Part shown: positions 17,452 through 26,082 of the stretch, piece after piece
Layout: the number at the start of each line of letters is the position of its first letter
Position numbering within the stretch: the stretch's first letter is position 1
Source: JBECKW01 sp040235505
GTDB lineage: Bacteria; Desulfobacterota; Desulfobacteria; Desulfobacterales; JAFDDL01
Assembly (NCBI GenBank): GCA_040235505.1
Contig: JBECKW010000152.1
Coordinates: forward strand, 1-40,990
DNA length: 40,990 bases
Direction: 5' to 3'
Notes under the pieces: generated by a model
Seen by the model: only the letters and a program-made list of their open reading frames with translations
What the model was told of the DNA's origin: nothing
Database searches by the model: none
Translations under genes and position numbers: made by a program

Positions 17452-17617
17452 TCAAGGGTTCAAGGATTCGAGGGGTCAAGGGGTCAAGGAAAAAAATGCA
17501 GATCATCTTCGTTAACGCCGCTGATGATCGCAATTGATTTCTGACATTCAGGGCCATCTACCGTTGAATCATTGTCCTTCACTCGGCCCCTCGGCCCTTG
17601 AATCCTTAAACCCTTTT
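17452..17617. repeat. Palindromic-ended dispersed repeat, copy B (MITE-like)
   Basis: The same arms and interior as copy A (16356-16502): CAAGGATTCGAGGGGTCAAG near the left end, the interior with GCAGATCATC and GACATTCAGGGCCATC, and the right end GGCCCTTGAATCC. It begins 8 bp after the stop of NTF2 paralog 1 and ends 25 bp before the ATG of paralog 2, so it fills the whole gap between the genes. Confidence 0.78.
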
Positions 17618-17641
17618 CTCCAACTAAAAAGGAGGCTGATC

Positions 17642-18454
17642 ATGAGTATTAAAAATTCCTGTCTTTCAATTCTACTGACTTGTTTTTTCGTCATGGGACT
17701 GGTTGGAAATTCCTTTGCTAAAAAGAACGCCTGCGGAAAAGAAATGACCGCCGAAGAAATGGCGGAGCGGGCACTGGATCTTCAGGAAATCCAGAACGTC
17801 ATGAGCTACCACGCCCTTTACGGAGCACCCGGTGGGGATCATGACAAGGAAATCGAACTGATCTGGGCGCACAAAACTCCGGATGTTTCGTTTGCGGGAA
17901 ACAACTATGTTTACCGGGGGGACATTGACGTTCAAAAAAACACCTACGGCTCCGGCACAGGAACCAAACAGGATGCCGATACGCAAAGCAAAAACCAGAT
18001 GATGCAGCAGGTAGCACCGGGGAATACTTCTTTCCGAACCCTCACCACACCCATTATTGTCGTTGCCGGGGATGGCAAGACGGCCAAGGCCTTCTGGTAC
18101 ACGATCGGCTGGAGCGCCGATATCCGCAACGGCCAGGGGAATTCAAGCTGGTCGATGGAAAAATACGGGATCGATTTTGTGAAGGAAGACGGGGCATGGA
18201 AGATCTGGCATTTCCATGTATACAATGACTGGGATGTGCCCATGGGAAAAGATCTTGCGCAGTATGCCATAGAACAGTCGAAAAATCCGAGAGAAATGCC
18301 GGCCAGGGGCGCACGGGAAGGCATGGAGAAGTATTACACGTCTAAAATTTTCAACAAATCATACAGCGTCACCCGCCTGCCGAATCCCTTGAATCCCAGG
18401 CCGCCCGTGCCTTACTGCACCTTTAAAGACACCTTCAGCTATGCAGATGAATAA
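17642..18454 (+). CDS. Exported NTF2/SnoaL-like protein (paralog 2)
   Basis: 270 residues from the ATG at 17642, chosen for AAAAAGGAGG 9 bp upstream and for the signal peptide that starts there (MSIKNSCLSILLTCFFVMGL, ending NSFA); an earlier ATG at 17534 lies in the repeat. The core follows paralog 1: helix ALDLQEIQNVMSYHALYG, strands TTPIIVVAGDGKTAKAFWYTIG and MEKYGIDFVKEDGAWKIWHFHVYNDW, and a similar C-terminus (VPYCTFKDTFSYADE against VPYYTFSETFSY). It is likely periplasmic. Both genes read away from the kinase/regulator pair. The duplicated unit appears to be repeat plus gene. Function unknown; a lyase, isomerase or ligand-binding role is possible. Confidence 0.86.
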   Translation: MSIKNSCLSILLTCFFVMGLVGNSFAKKNACGKEMTAEEMAERALDLQEIQNVMSYHALYGAPGGDHDKEIELIWAHKTPDVSFAGNNYVYRGDIDVQKNTYGSGTGTKQDADTQSKNQMMQQVAPGNTSFRTLTTPIIVVAGDGKTAKAFWYTIGWSADIRNGQGNSSWSMEKYGIDFVKEDGAWKIWHFHVYNDWDVPMGKDLAQYAIEQSKNPREMPARGAREGMEKYYTSKIFNKSYSVTRLPNPLNPRPPVPYCTFKDTFSYADE

Positions 18455-18545
18455 TTTGTAAGCTCACCCGCAGCGGAATTCCGTGCAACAGCCGCATGGA
18501 ATTCCGCCACCTCAGACCCTTGTCGGAGATCCAGTCTTCGGGCCT

Positions 18546-18590
18546 TCCCAGCATCCCAGCCGCCAAGCATCCGGCTCTGCCGGATCAGGT
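18546..18590. repeat. CCCAGC...GCCGGATCAGGT dispersed repeat
   Basis: Runs of CCCAGC/CCAGC followed by CGGCTCTGCCGGATCAGGT. A second copy at 36451-36503 has the same order (CCCAGC units, then GCGGCTTTGCCGGATTAGGT). Here it overlaps the last codons and the stop of the chemoreceptor gene, which therefore may have acquired its C-terminal end from the repeat. Confidence 0.55.
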
Positions 18591-19988
18591 CATCAGCGTC
18601 GGGACGAGAACGTAATGATTCGTTTTTCCGATCCGTTGAACGTAGCCTTTTTTGGGTGATATCTGGCCGGTTTCGTGGTTTCTCCAATGGTAGTAAATCC
18701 ACCCGTGCCCCACGCTTTTAACGAGGTCGATCATCTCCCTGACGAAATACTTCCCATTGCTGTCTTTCCGATTGATATCATTTTTCCCTCTCAGCTGCGG
18801 CTCCTTGGGATTGGCAAGCATTTTTCCGTTCAGGTCGTTCAGGATAACATACAGTTCGGATTTCCCGAGTGCGAATCGGCCGTTCGGATCGTTAAACAAT
18901 GGGATGACGGTTTCCAGACGATTCTCCTCGGCAAAGGCAACCGCCTTATGGGCCAGGGCTTTGGCCTTGTCAGAGGAGTTGATATTGAAGGTGAACATGG
19001 ACATGACCGAAGCCAGTTCATCGGCCCTGGACGCGTTGCTTTGCGTCTCACCGCTGATGCTGAACACGGCCTTGTTGATTTGTTCGATACCATGAGACTG
19101 CTCTTGGGATGCCGCCGCTATTTCGCCCATCAGATTGACCACATCCAAAGAACTGTTGGAAAGTTTCTGGAAAGTCTCATGGGTCAGGTTCACCAGTATC
19201 TCACCGTTTTGTACTTTCAGGACAATTTCCGCCATCAATTCGGAAGTGGTTTTCGCGGCTTCAGCGGATCTGAGGGCAAGACTTCTGACTTCTTCAGCCA
19301 CCACGGAAAATCCGGCTCCGGCCTCTCCGGCCCGGGCGGCTTCCACTGCTGCATTGAGCGCCAGCAGGTTTGTTTGAAAGGCGATTTCATCGATGGTCTT
19401 GACGATTTTCTGTGTTTCTTCGCTTGACTCGCCGATTTCGGCCATCGATTCAATCAATTCATTCATCGCGCTGTTGGCTTTTTCGATAATTCCTTTTGCG
19501 GACTGCATCATTTGGTTCGCTTGTTTTGCGCTATCCGCATTTTGCCGGGTCATCGATGTCATCTGCTCCAGAGATGACGATGTTTCCTCCAGGGACGCGG
19601 ACTGATCCGATGTCGAGCCGGCAAGGCTCTTGGAAGTAGCTACCGACTGGCTGACCACCTCGGCCATCATGAGCCGCATGGATTCGATGGATTGTGCAAG
19701 ATCGCGGACCTCGCCACTGGAATCCAAAGGCACTCTAAATGACAGGTTGCCCTTGCTGATTTCTTTTACTGCGGAAATGATTCGATGGACCGGGGCGATG
19801 AGTCTCCTGGCGGTCAAGAAGCCGACCCCAAGAATCAATATGCCGGCGATGGTAATGCCGATCAGTATCTTGTCCGTGCTTGCTCCTGTCCGGAAAACGA
19901 TCATCATGACAGCCAGAATTATTACGGAGATTGCGGGGGCAAAAAGAAGCCGATAGAAAAAAGGCACCCGCTTGAACATGGTTTCCAT
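18585..19988 (-). CDS. Methyl-accepting chemotaxis protein with C-terminal Cache-like sensor
   Basis: 467 residues from the ATG at 19988, chosen for GGAG at suitable spacing and the membrane segments that follow; an in-frame ATG at 20084 has no such support. Two TM helices (about 14-30 and 38-56) are joined by only a few periplasmic residues. HAMP follows, then the coiled-coil signalling domain with the conserved tip EIAFQTNLLALNAAVEAARAGE. After the methylation helices comes a C-terminal domain (AKALAHKAVAFAEENR, then SELYVILNDLNGKMLANP and YFVREMIDLVKSVGHGWIYYHW) that looks like a single Cache domain, which in most receptors is periplasmic and N-terminal. Here sensing would be cytoplasmic. 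No che genes are adjacent. Confidence 0.9.
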   Translation of the reverse strand: METMFKRVPFFYRLLFAPAISVIILAVMMIVFRTGASTDKILIGITIAGILILGVGFLTARRLIAPVHRIISAVKEISKGNLSFRVPLDSSGEVRDLAQSIESMRLMMAEVVSQSVATSKSLAGSTSDQSASLEETSSSLEQMTSMTRQNADSAKQANQMMQSAKGIIEKANSAMNELIESMAEIGESSEETQKIVKTIDEIAFQTNLLALNAAVEAARAGEAGAGFSVVAEEVRSLALRSAEAAKTTSELMAEIVLKVQNGEILVNLTHETFQKLSNSSLDVVNLMGEIAAASQEQSHGIEQINKAVFSISGETQSNASRADELASVMSMFTFNINSSDKAKALAHKAVAFAEENRLETVIPLFNDPNGRFALGKSELYVILNDLNGKMLANPKEPQLRGKNDINRKDSNGKYFVREMIDLVKSVGHGWIYYHWRNHETGQISPKKGYVQRIGKTNHYVLVPTLMT

Positions 19989-20391
19989 TTCCGATTCTCC
20001 ACGATTTACGTTGGCCTGTGCGTGCATCGAAAAAAAATTTGGGCACCCATCCGCGAACAGGCATTTCTGGATGAGTGCTGTCAACCATCATCCGTCCGTT
20101 TTCAGCCGTAAATCCTTAATTACAAACCTGTTGGCTGGCCCATGAACGATGGGGCAACATCCGCTAAAGCCCGATACCTGAATCACTATTGATTAATTAA
20201 TCGGTCAATTACGTGAAAACTTTATATTTTACCTGGAATTGTGATTTGCTGGATAGTGTCATTAACTTAAGCTGATAAGGACGATGATTCACCGCCCAGT
20301 CTACCCCGTCGTTGGGGCTTGCCCTGTCGCCGGGGCTGCGCTCGAGATGCAGAGAATTCTGTATAATACCCCCTTGAGGGGTACGCAGAGT
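19989..20391. other. Intergenic region upstream of the chemoreceptor
   Basis: About 400 bp with no supported gene; contains the chemoreceptor promoter region (AT-rich around 20180-20240) and a short GC-rich repeat-like stretch (about 20287-20345, with TACCCCGTCGTTGGGGCT) resembling one at 24825-24845. Nothing more was recognised. Confidence 0.35.
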
Positions 20392-20426
20392 TTATGGTTT
20401 CCCGCTGAGAAAGCGGGAAACCATAA
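20392..20426 (-). terminator. Perfect 15-bp hairpin after the DUF3300 gene
   Basis: The arms (TTATGGTTTCCCGCT and its exact complement) at 20392-20406 and 20412-20426 enclose a GAGAA loop. It lies 32 bp past the DUF3300 stop. There is no long T run, but stem strength and position make it the likely terminator for the minus-strand gene. Confidence 0.6.
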
Positions 20427-20457
20427 TAAGTTAAAGACATTGATTGCTGGCTTGCGC

Positions 20458-21771
20458 TTATTTTCGGAAAAAAGATGGAGAAAGACTTCTTTTGTCCGTG
20501 TTCCGATACGCCGTTCCGGAAGAGCGTTCAACGCTATCTTTCTGACTCTCGGTACGTCTGGTTTCCGTTGCAGTGGAGCTTGAACCGCTTTGGGGCTTTT
20601 GAGTATATGTCGACTGCCTTTCGCTCCTTACGCTCTCGGCGTTCGACCTGTTGATCAGTTGATTTGTGATGGACCAGTTCCGGTTTTGGGTCTTATTTTC
20701 GGTGGAGGTTTCAGTTTTACGATTTTGCGCCGCCTGATTCTCCAAGCGCCATGGGCTTACCGTTTCGCCGGAACGGATGGACGATTGGGAATTCGTCCGG
20801 ACGCCGGACAGATTGTTGTTCCAACTATTGACCAGATTCTCATTTTTAACGCCGGGTTGCGATCGAACGGCTTCTTGCCGGTTCTGTGTGGTGGTTCTCA
20901 CCGTATTTTGCGAACCGTAGCGAATGGTATTCTTTTCAACCCGTTGGGCGGTCGACCGGGAACTGTATGCGATGCCGCGTCGATGGTAAGGGGTATGTAT
21001 CCATTGGCCGCCATAGGTCCTCCAGTTATAATTTCGACTGAAAAAATTCGGGTGGTGGTGAGCGTCGATGATGATTGTCCGGCCCGGCCAGTTGAAATAG
21101 CTCCGGAACCCGAATGTGAAATAAACGTCGGGCCAGAAATAAATGCCGCTGCCGTACACCAGTCTGTCGGGCCCCCAATACCACGGCGGCCAGTCGGGAT
21201 ACCACCAGTCACCGTACACATAGCGGGTGTTGTAATACGGCACGTACACGATCTGCGTATTGGCCGGTTCAATCACGATGGTACCGTCGCCTTCAACGGT
21301 GACCGTCTGTTTGTTGTTGGAACGAAGATTTCCGTCCTGGTAGGCGCGGGCGCGAAGTTCCTGGATCACATCCATGACCTCACCCTGCTGATCCAGAAAT
21401 GCGTTTCCGATGCGCGTTGTCTGTTCCAGTTTTTCGCTCATCAGCGACAGCAGCGCCGGTTCATGGCAAAGGGCCTTGACACTCGCATCCCAATCCTTGT
21501 CCTTCAGGTTTTCATCAAGATTATCACCGCTTAGCATCGGATTTTTTTCAATCCAACGATCGGCCTCGACGATTTCCAGCGGATAGGTCGATGCCATCAA
21601 CACCTGTGAGAGGAGAACGTCGGGATAAAGCGCAATGGGTGCCAGCATCTGGTACAGAGCTTCCCGGGACTCCACGGACTGATCATCCTGGGCCGATACC
21701 GAAACAGGCATGGCCAGCACAAGAACCATAAGCAGGCCGATGATATACTTTAACATACTGTATATTTTCAT
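20458..21771 (-). CDS. DUF3300 domain-containing exported protein
   Basis: 437 residues with GGGAGGC before the ATG. A Sec signal ends PVSVSAQ. The DUF3300 domain follows (EALYQMLAPIALYPDVLLSQVLMASTYPLEIVEADRW, then QTVTVEGDGTIVIEPANTQIVYVPYYN and YGDWWYPDWPPWYW). From about residue 250 to the end the protein is low complexity, rich in Arg, Ser, Thr, Asn and Gln. The family is widespread in Proteobacteria, is predicted to be secreted or envelope-bound and has no established role. It is the last of the minus-strand run behind the NapH/NapG-like gene, with a 129-bp gap, so it may have its own promoter. Confidence 0.92.
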   Translation of the reverse strand: MKIYSMLKYIIGLLMVLVLAMPVSVSAQDDQSVESREALYQMLAPIALYPDVLLSQVLMASTYPLEIVEADRWIEKNPMLSGDNLDENLKDKDWDASVKALCHEPALLSLMSEKLEQTTRIGNAFLDQQGEVMDVIQELRARAYQDGNLRSNNKQTVTVEGDGTIVIEPANTQIVYVPYYNTRYVYGDWWYPDWPPWYWGPDRLVYGSGIYFWPDVYFTFGFRSYFNWPGRTIIIDAHHHPNFFSRNYNWRTYGGQWIHTPYHRRGIAYSSRSTAQRVEKNTIRYGSQNTVRTTTQNRQEAVRSQPGVKNENLVNSWNNNLSGVRTNSQSSIRSGETVSPWRLENQAAQNRKTETSTENKTQNRNWSITNQLINRSNAESVRSERQSTYTQKPQSGSSSTATETRRTESQKDSVERSSGTAYRNTDKRSLSPSFFRK

Positions 21772-21900
21772 TTTTCGCCTCCCATCCGGTTCGGGCGCAA
21801 CCCGGCGCCCTTTTATTGAACCATCTGTTACAATTATAAACCTTATCCTGTTAATTTCAACCCGTTTCGGACTTTAGGTTATAGAAGTCAGAATGACCAT

Positions 21901-23580
21901 CTAAGCATATGGGTTTTCCTGATCGATTTCCAGGATCGGCTGATTGTCCGGATGGCGGGATTCATTTGCACTGGAGACCCGGATAGCCGCTTTGTCCTTG
22001 TAAACGCAGACGTTCTCACAGATACCGCAGCCGATGCATTTCGTGGGATCGACATAGGGTCTTTTAATGGTCACCTTCTTTCCGTCCCTTTCCTGAACCA
22101 CCACGTCCAGGCAGTAAATCGCCTTATCGGGAATGGGGCAGTGTTCCTCGCAGACCATGCAATTTCGCCCATAGGCATACGGGAGGCAACGCCTGACATC
22201 GAAGGCGGCCAGCCCGATGTGAACGGTATGCTTCTCCTCCAGGGGAATATGGCGAATGGCGCCTGTCGGGCATACCTGGCCGCAGAGGTTGCACATATAG
22301 TCGCAGTATCCGATGGATGGCACCAGGACCGGTGTCCACAGGCCTTCCAGGCCCGCCTGGGTCAGTGCGGGCTGCAGGCCCCCCGTGGGGCAGGCCTTCA
22401 TGCACAGTCCGCAACCGGTGCAGCGTTTAAGGAATTCCCGCTCGCTTCTTGCGCCCGGCGGACGGATCAGGTCGGCATTATACCGCGCTTCCCGTGATTG
22501 GGGACTGATGCGCATGCCGGCCAGAGCGGTCAGTCCGCCCACCCCGGCGGCAATCAGACCGCGACGACTGAAATCGATGGACCCCCCGGCCGGCTGCCTT
22601 CGGCCCGGAATCTCCATTTGAAAGGTCAGGCTGCCCTTGGGGCACGATACGTTGCAGTTCATGCATCCCAGGCATTCCATGGATTTCCAGCCTTCCCCGG
22701 GTCCGGGGCTCGCCGCACCGTGGCAATTCATGCCGCAGATATCGCACTGGGTGCAGGTCTCCGTATTCAGCTTTCGCCTGAGAAAGGGCCGGATGGAAAA
22801 AACTCCCAGAAGCGCCCCCAGGGGGCAGATGTACCGGCACCAGAATCGATACCGCAGGGCATTCAGCGCCACGATGACGGCGAAAAGCAAAAGGATGAGA
22901 CCGCCGCCGGCAAAAAGCCAGTCGTGCCCCACCCCTTCAAGTCCGAAGATATATTTATTGGCAAATTGATAAGCCGGTTCAACGGCCTTGTCGATACGCA
23001 CCGGACCGATGCCGGGATCGGTCTGGTAGAGAACCGTCGAGCTGTCTTTGGCAGCCCATTGGACCGCCGGAAGCAGCGCGGTGCCCGAGGTGCGCGTGAG
23101 AAGCACCAGCGGGTCGAACACGCAGATAAAGTGCAACCCGAACAGGGCCGGGATCAGAAGCCCCGCCAGGAGGTAGTACTTCCATGTCTGCCGGGAGGTC
23201 CATGTCCTCAGCTCTTTTCGCTTTTTCCGGCCTGTCAGGAGTTTTCCGGCGGCGGCCTGGATGGTTCCCATGGGGCAGGCCCAACCGCAAAACACCCGGC
23301 CGAAGAGAATCGTTATGACGATGGTGACGAGGGAAAAGAGGGCGAGCACCGGCACTGCGTGGGCGGTCAAAACCGTCGTCAGCATTATCAGGGGGTCGAT
23401 CACGAAAAAGAATTTCAGGAACCATGCCGGGGCCTGCAGCGCGGGTGACGGGGAGGCCCCGCCTCCGTAAATCGGCTGAAACCGGGTGAGCAGCAGCAGG
23501 GTGAAAAAGAAAATCAGAAATAGAATCTGTACAATCCGCCTGATTCCTGAGCTGGTGATTTTCCGCTTTTTTCGGCTCAC
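21901..23580 (-). CDS. NapH-NapG-like fused polyferredoxin (membrane quinol-oxidising type)
   Basis: 559 residues starting at GTG (23580), which overlaps the stop of the DUF362 gene. N-terminal half is NapH-like: four or five TM segments with CGWACPMG and CRYICPLG, then ferredoxin-type clusters CTQCDICGMNC and CLGCMNCNVSCP. At about residue 340 there is an internal twin-arginine and hydrophobic stretch (FSRRGLIAAGVGGLTALAG), followed by a NapG/MauM-like module with CTGCGLCMKACP, CDYMCNLCGQVCP, CMVCEEHCP and CIGCGICENVC. The family moves electrons from menaquinol to periplasmic partners. The join looks like a gene fusion that kept the NapG export signal. A possible electron source for the exported flavoprotein, which is inference. 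Confidence 0.92.
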   Translation of the reverse strand: MSRKKRKITSSGIRRIVQILFLIFFFTLLLLTRFQPIYGGGASPSPALQAPAWFLKFFFVIDPLIMLTTVLTAHAVPVLALFSLVTIVITILFGRVFCGWACPMGTIQAAAGKLLTGRKKRKELRTWTSRQTWKYYLLAGLLIPALFGLHFICVFDPLVLLTRTSGTALLPAVQWAAKDSSTVLYQTDPGIGPVRIDKAVEPAYQFANKYIFGLEGVGHDWLFAGGGLILLLFAVIVALNALRYRFWCRYICPLGALLGVFSIRPFLRRKLNTETCTQCDICGMNCHGAASPGPGEGWKSMECLGCMNCNVSCPKGSLTFQMEIPGRRQPAGGSIDFSRRGLIAAGVGGLTALAGMRISPQSREARYNADLIRPPGARSEREFLKRCTGCGLCMKACPTGGLQPALTQAGLEGLWTPVLVPSIGYCDYMCNLCGQVCPTGAIRHIPLEEKHTVHIGLAAFDVRRCLPYAYGRNCMVCEEHCPIPDKAIYCLDVVVQERDGKKVTIKRPYVDPTKCIGCGICENVCVYKDKAAIRVSSANESRHPDNQPILEIDQENPYA

Positions 23581-24527
23581 GAAACGGCGATCTCCCGGGC
23601 GATGGATTTATAGTCGGTGGTTCCGAGGCCGGCCTCGGCCCCCCTGGCGACATAAGGAACCTCCGCAAGGGTTTTTCCCAATACGTCCAGGCCCCAGGCA
23701 TCGAGTGCAATGACATCGGTGCCCGCCGCAACGGTCAGCGTGGTTTCCACGTCCGCAGGATTACCGCCCACCGGCCCGTGATCTTTGAGGATTCGAACCG
23801 CGTCGACCACGCTTATCTGCGGTTTCATGAACCGGGTCAGGTCGGTGAGGCAGGCACTGAAATCCTGATGGATCGTGGGCCGCTTTTCGATCACGCCCAT
23901 GTAGTTTTTCATGCACACGGTGGCGGTTGACATCCCGTGGTGTTTGACGATCGGGACATTGATGACGAGATCGCAGTCCAGAATCTCCGGATACACGGGA
24001 ATGCTTTTGATGAGATCGCCCTTGATATCCGTTTCCTTGAAGCGGCTCTTGTCGAGGAATATCACTTCCGCGCCGAGCTTCTGGGCGGCCGGCGCAATAC
24101 CGCTCGAAACATAGGTCTTGGCCGCGATGTTGCAGGGGTTATCGCCGATTTTGACTTTTTTCGCGCCCGCGTCGAAGCAAAGGCGGATGAGGGTCGAGAC
24201 GACATCGGGATTGGTGTTGGCGGCCAGTTCCGGTGTCCGGTCCCATCCGATGTTGGGTTTGATCCAGACCACCGATCCTTTGGTGACGAAACGTTTCATC
24301 CCGCCGACCCCCTGGATGGCCTGTTCCGTCATCTTGACTGCGGCTTCACTGAGCTGCGTGGCGTTAAGGTCCCGGGGACCGGTCCATTTGGCGATGGCCA
24401 TTTTAGACGGTGCAGGCTGGAGAGCATCGGCTGCCTGCAACGATTTTGCTAACAATGTCGGAGATGCCATTACAATGGCCCCGGCCGCGGATTTTACCAG
24501 GAAATCTCTACGTGTATACTGCCCCAT
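23577..24527 (-). CDS. Tat-exported DUF362 domain protein
   Basis: 316 residues from the ATG at 24527, which has AAAGGAGG upstream; an ATG 54 bp earlier lacks this. Tat signal: TRRDFLVKSAAGAIVMASP. DUF362 features follow: VVWIKPNIGWDRTPELAANTNPDVV, KKVKIGDNPCN, LDCDLVINVPIVKHHGMSTATVCMKNYMG and a closing DVIALDAWGLDVLG. The domain is often associated with Fe-S proteins in anaerobes, but its activity is not settled. Translation is coupled to the NapH/NapG-like gene by a 4-bp overlap (stop of one inside the start of the other), so the two probably form a complex or a single electron-transfer unit at the outer face of the membrane. Confidence 0.92.
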   Translation of the reverse strand: MGQYTRRDFLVKSAAGAIVMASPTLLAKSLQAADALQPAPSKMAIAKWTGPRDLNATQLSEAAVKMTEQAIQGVGGMKRFVTKGSVVWIKPNIGWDRTPELAANTNPDVVSTLIRLCFDAGAKKVKIGDNPCNIAAKTYVSSGIAPAAQKLGAEVIFLDKSRFKETDIKGDLIKSIPVYPEILDCDLVINVPIVKHHGMSTATVCMKNYMGVIEKRPTIHQDFSACLTDLTRFMKPQISVVDAVRILKDHGPVGGNPADVETTLTVAAGTDVIALDAWGLDVLGKTLAEVPYVARGAEAGLGTTDYKSIAREIAVS

Positions 24528-24942
24528 CGAATTGCCTCCTTTTCCCGAAGGTTTTAATGTTGATGAAACAAGCAGAAGCAAGCGAATTTTACACCCTGTC
24601 CCGAAAAAAATAAAGGAAGTTGGAACGATCCTCGCAATTTTTCAGGTTCAGCACTTTTCGGGTTTTCGCAGATAAAAAAATATTTCACCACGAGCACGAA
24701 GAACACAAAGAAAATAGCTAAATTACAATACTAAAACTGAAGGGGCGGGAACATGATGGAACTCGATTTAACATCCGATAACTCGTTTGGATAATCCATC
24801 AAATTCCATTCTTCGTGTCCGCAGTTTACCCCGGCGTCGGGGTGTTCTTCGCGGTAAAATAGTTTTTGTCCGCGTCAATGTCGATATGTGGTTCCGGGCA
24901 TAAGGTTTTCCGAAGAAGCCCTGGAGATAAGTGCGGCCGGCT
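24528..24942. other. Intergenic region with inverted boilerplate repeats
   Basis: 415 bp with no supported gene. Contains a reversed copy of the TTCTTCGTG-type repeat (24683-24714) and a forward copy interrupted by a GC-rich stretch (24808-24862, CTTCGTGTCC ... TTCTTCGCGG). The two face each other and could form a long hairpin. The DUF362/NapHG promoter must lie here. Confidence 0.5.
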
Positions 24943-26082
24943 TCAATTTACAGGATCCGGCATTTTCAGGCCGGCGGCTTCATAAACAACCTCGATGGGT
25001 GTTATAACACAACCGATACCATGGACCATAATTGCCATTCCAACCGCCCTGTCTCCCCAGAAAGGCAGATATTCCATATCGCCCTCGTAGATAAGACCGC
25101 TGCCCTTCACGAGCCATTTGCCCTCGAGTATTCCGTTTGTGCAGGAGGCCATGTTCTGGATAAAGCGCCAATCAAGGTAGCCCACATCGAGTTTTTCACT
25201 GTTCGGGGTCACAAATCCCACATAATTATTCTGCCAAGAGTGCCCCGTGCAGACCCTGAAGGCATACCGCTCAAACGGCTTGAAGTTGGCGAATATATAA
25301 TCAACCAGTCTCCGGGTGCCTTCGGCACACCTCTTTAGCTCGATGGCCGTTCTGAAGGCCAGGCCGAACCCGGAACCCATTGTGTCGCCCGTAAAGATCA
25401 TACCGTCTTTTTTCAGAATATATACCGTTCCATCATCGGTATGCCCTTGGATGGAAAGGGTTTCAACAATGCGCCCACCCCCGAGATCAAACGTTTTCTC
25501 GCCGGGTGTAAAAAGCGTATAGTCCACCGACGGGGCACTGCCGAGCTGCCGGGTGGCGACTTCCGCAGGCTCAATCTTTTTCGGTCTTAATCTGGGATTT
25601 TCCAATCCCGATTTCCAGAAGGTCACCCCCTGGTCGATGAAAGCACCGGCCATGCCGGTATGGTCCCCATGTCCGTGGGTGATAGCGATTTCAAGCGGCA
25701 GCTTGCCCTTCAATCCATATACGACCGCGCGGAGCTCTTCAGCGGCGTTTTCGCGCGGTGCTATATTGTTCCCGGCTTTGCCGTTAATATAATTGTTTCC
25801 CAGGTCGATCATTAGTGCTTTTTTCTCGCCGCAAATCAGATACATGTCCACCCCCCAGGCTCCACCTGATCCGGTGGTTGTGCCCGGGTCGTTAATCTTA
25901 AAGATGCCTTCATCCAGTTTATAAATAATGTAGGAACCGTAGCTCACACTGTCCCCGATTGTGACAAGTGGGGAGGCGTCAAAGGGAGCGACTGTTTTCC
26001 CAACCGCCGACGTAGAAAGCAACGTGATGCACACAATGAAGATTCCCAGGATGCGGGCTGAAACGATGCTTGACATTTTCAT
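24943..26082 (-). CDS. Exported metallo-beta-lactamase-fold hydrolase (copy 1)
   Basis: 379 residues if the ATG at 26082 is used; this places the Sec signal (ILGIFIVCITLLSTSAVG) at the N-terminus. An in-frame ATG at 26169 would put 29 hydrophilic residues in front; neither has a strong ribosome site, so the start is uncertain. The metal site HGHGDH is at residues 136-141, after the strand ALMIDLGNN, with later ligands GHTDDGTVYIL and the Asp in GMIFTGDTMG, and GHSW near the end. The two-metal MBL fold hydrolyses lactones, thioesters, sulfate or phosphate esters. A second exported MBL protein follows upstream, with related but clearly different sequence. Substrate unknown. Confidence 0.88.
   Translation of the reverse strand: MKMSSIVSARILGIFIVCITLLSTSAVGKTVAPFDASPLVTIGDSVSYGSYIIYKLDEGIFKINDPGTTTGSGGAWGVDMYLICGEKKALMIDLGNNYINGKAGNNIAPRENAAEELRAVVYGLKGKLPLEIAITHGHGDHTGMAGAFIDQGVTFWKSGLENPRLRPKKIEPAEVATRQLGSAPSVDYTLFTPGEKTFDLGGGRIVETLSIQGHTDDGTVYILKKDGMIFTGDTMGSGFGLAFRTAIELKRCAEGTRRLVDYIFANFKPFERYAFRVCTGHSWQNNYVGFVTPNSEKLDVGYLDWRFIQNMASCTNGILEGKWLVKGSGLIYEGDMEYLPFWGDRAVGMAIMVHGIGCVITPIEVVYEAAGLKMPDPVN

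Noticed and set aside
20392..20426. Attachment site or mobile element end
   Set aside because: A single perfect hairpin next to a gene end is better explained as a terminator; no integrase or direct repeats nearby.
22498..23448. 316-codon plus-strand frame over the NapH-NapG fusion
   Set aside because: Shadow frame, no signal peptide, no domain; the minus-strand protein has ordered Cys clusters.
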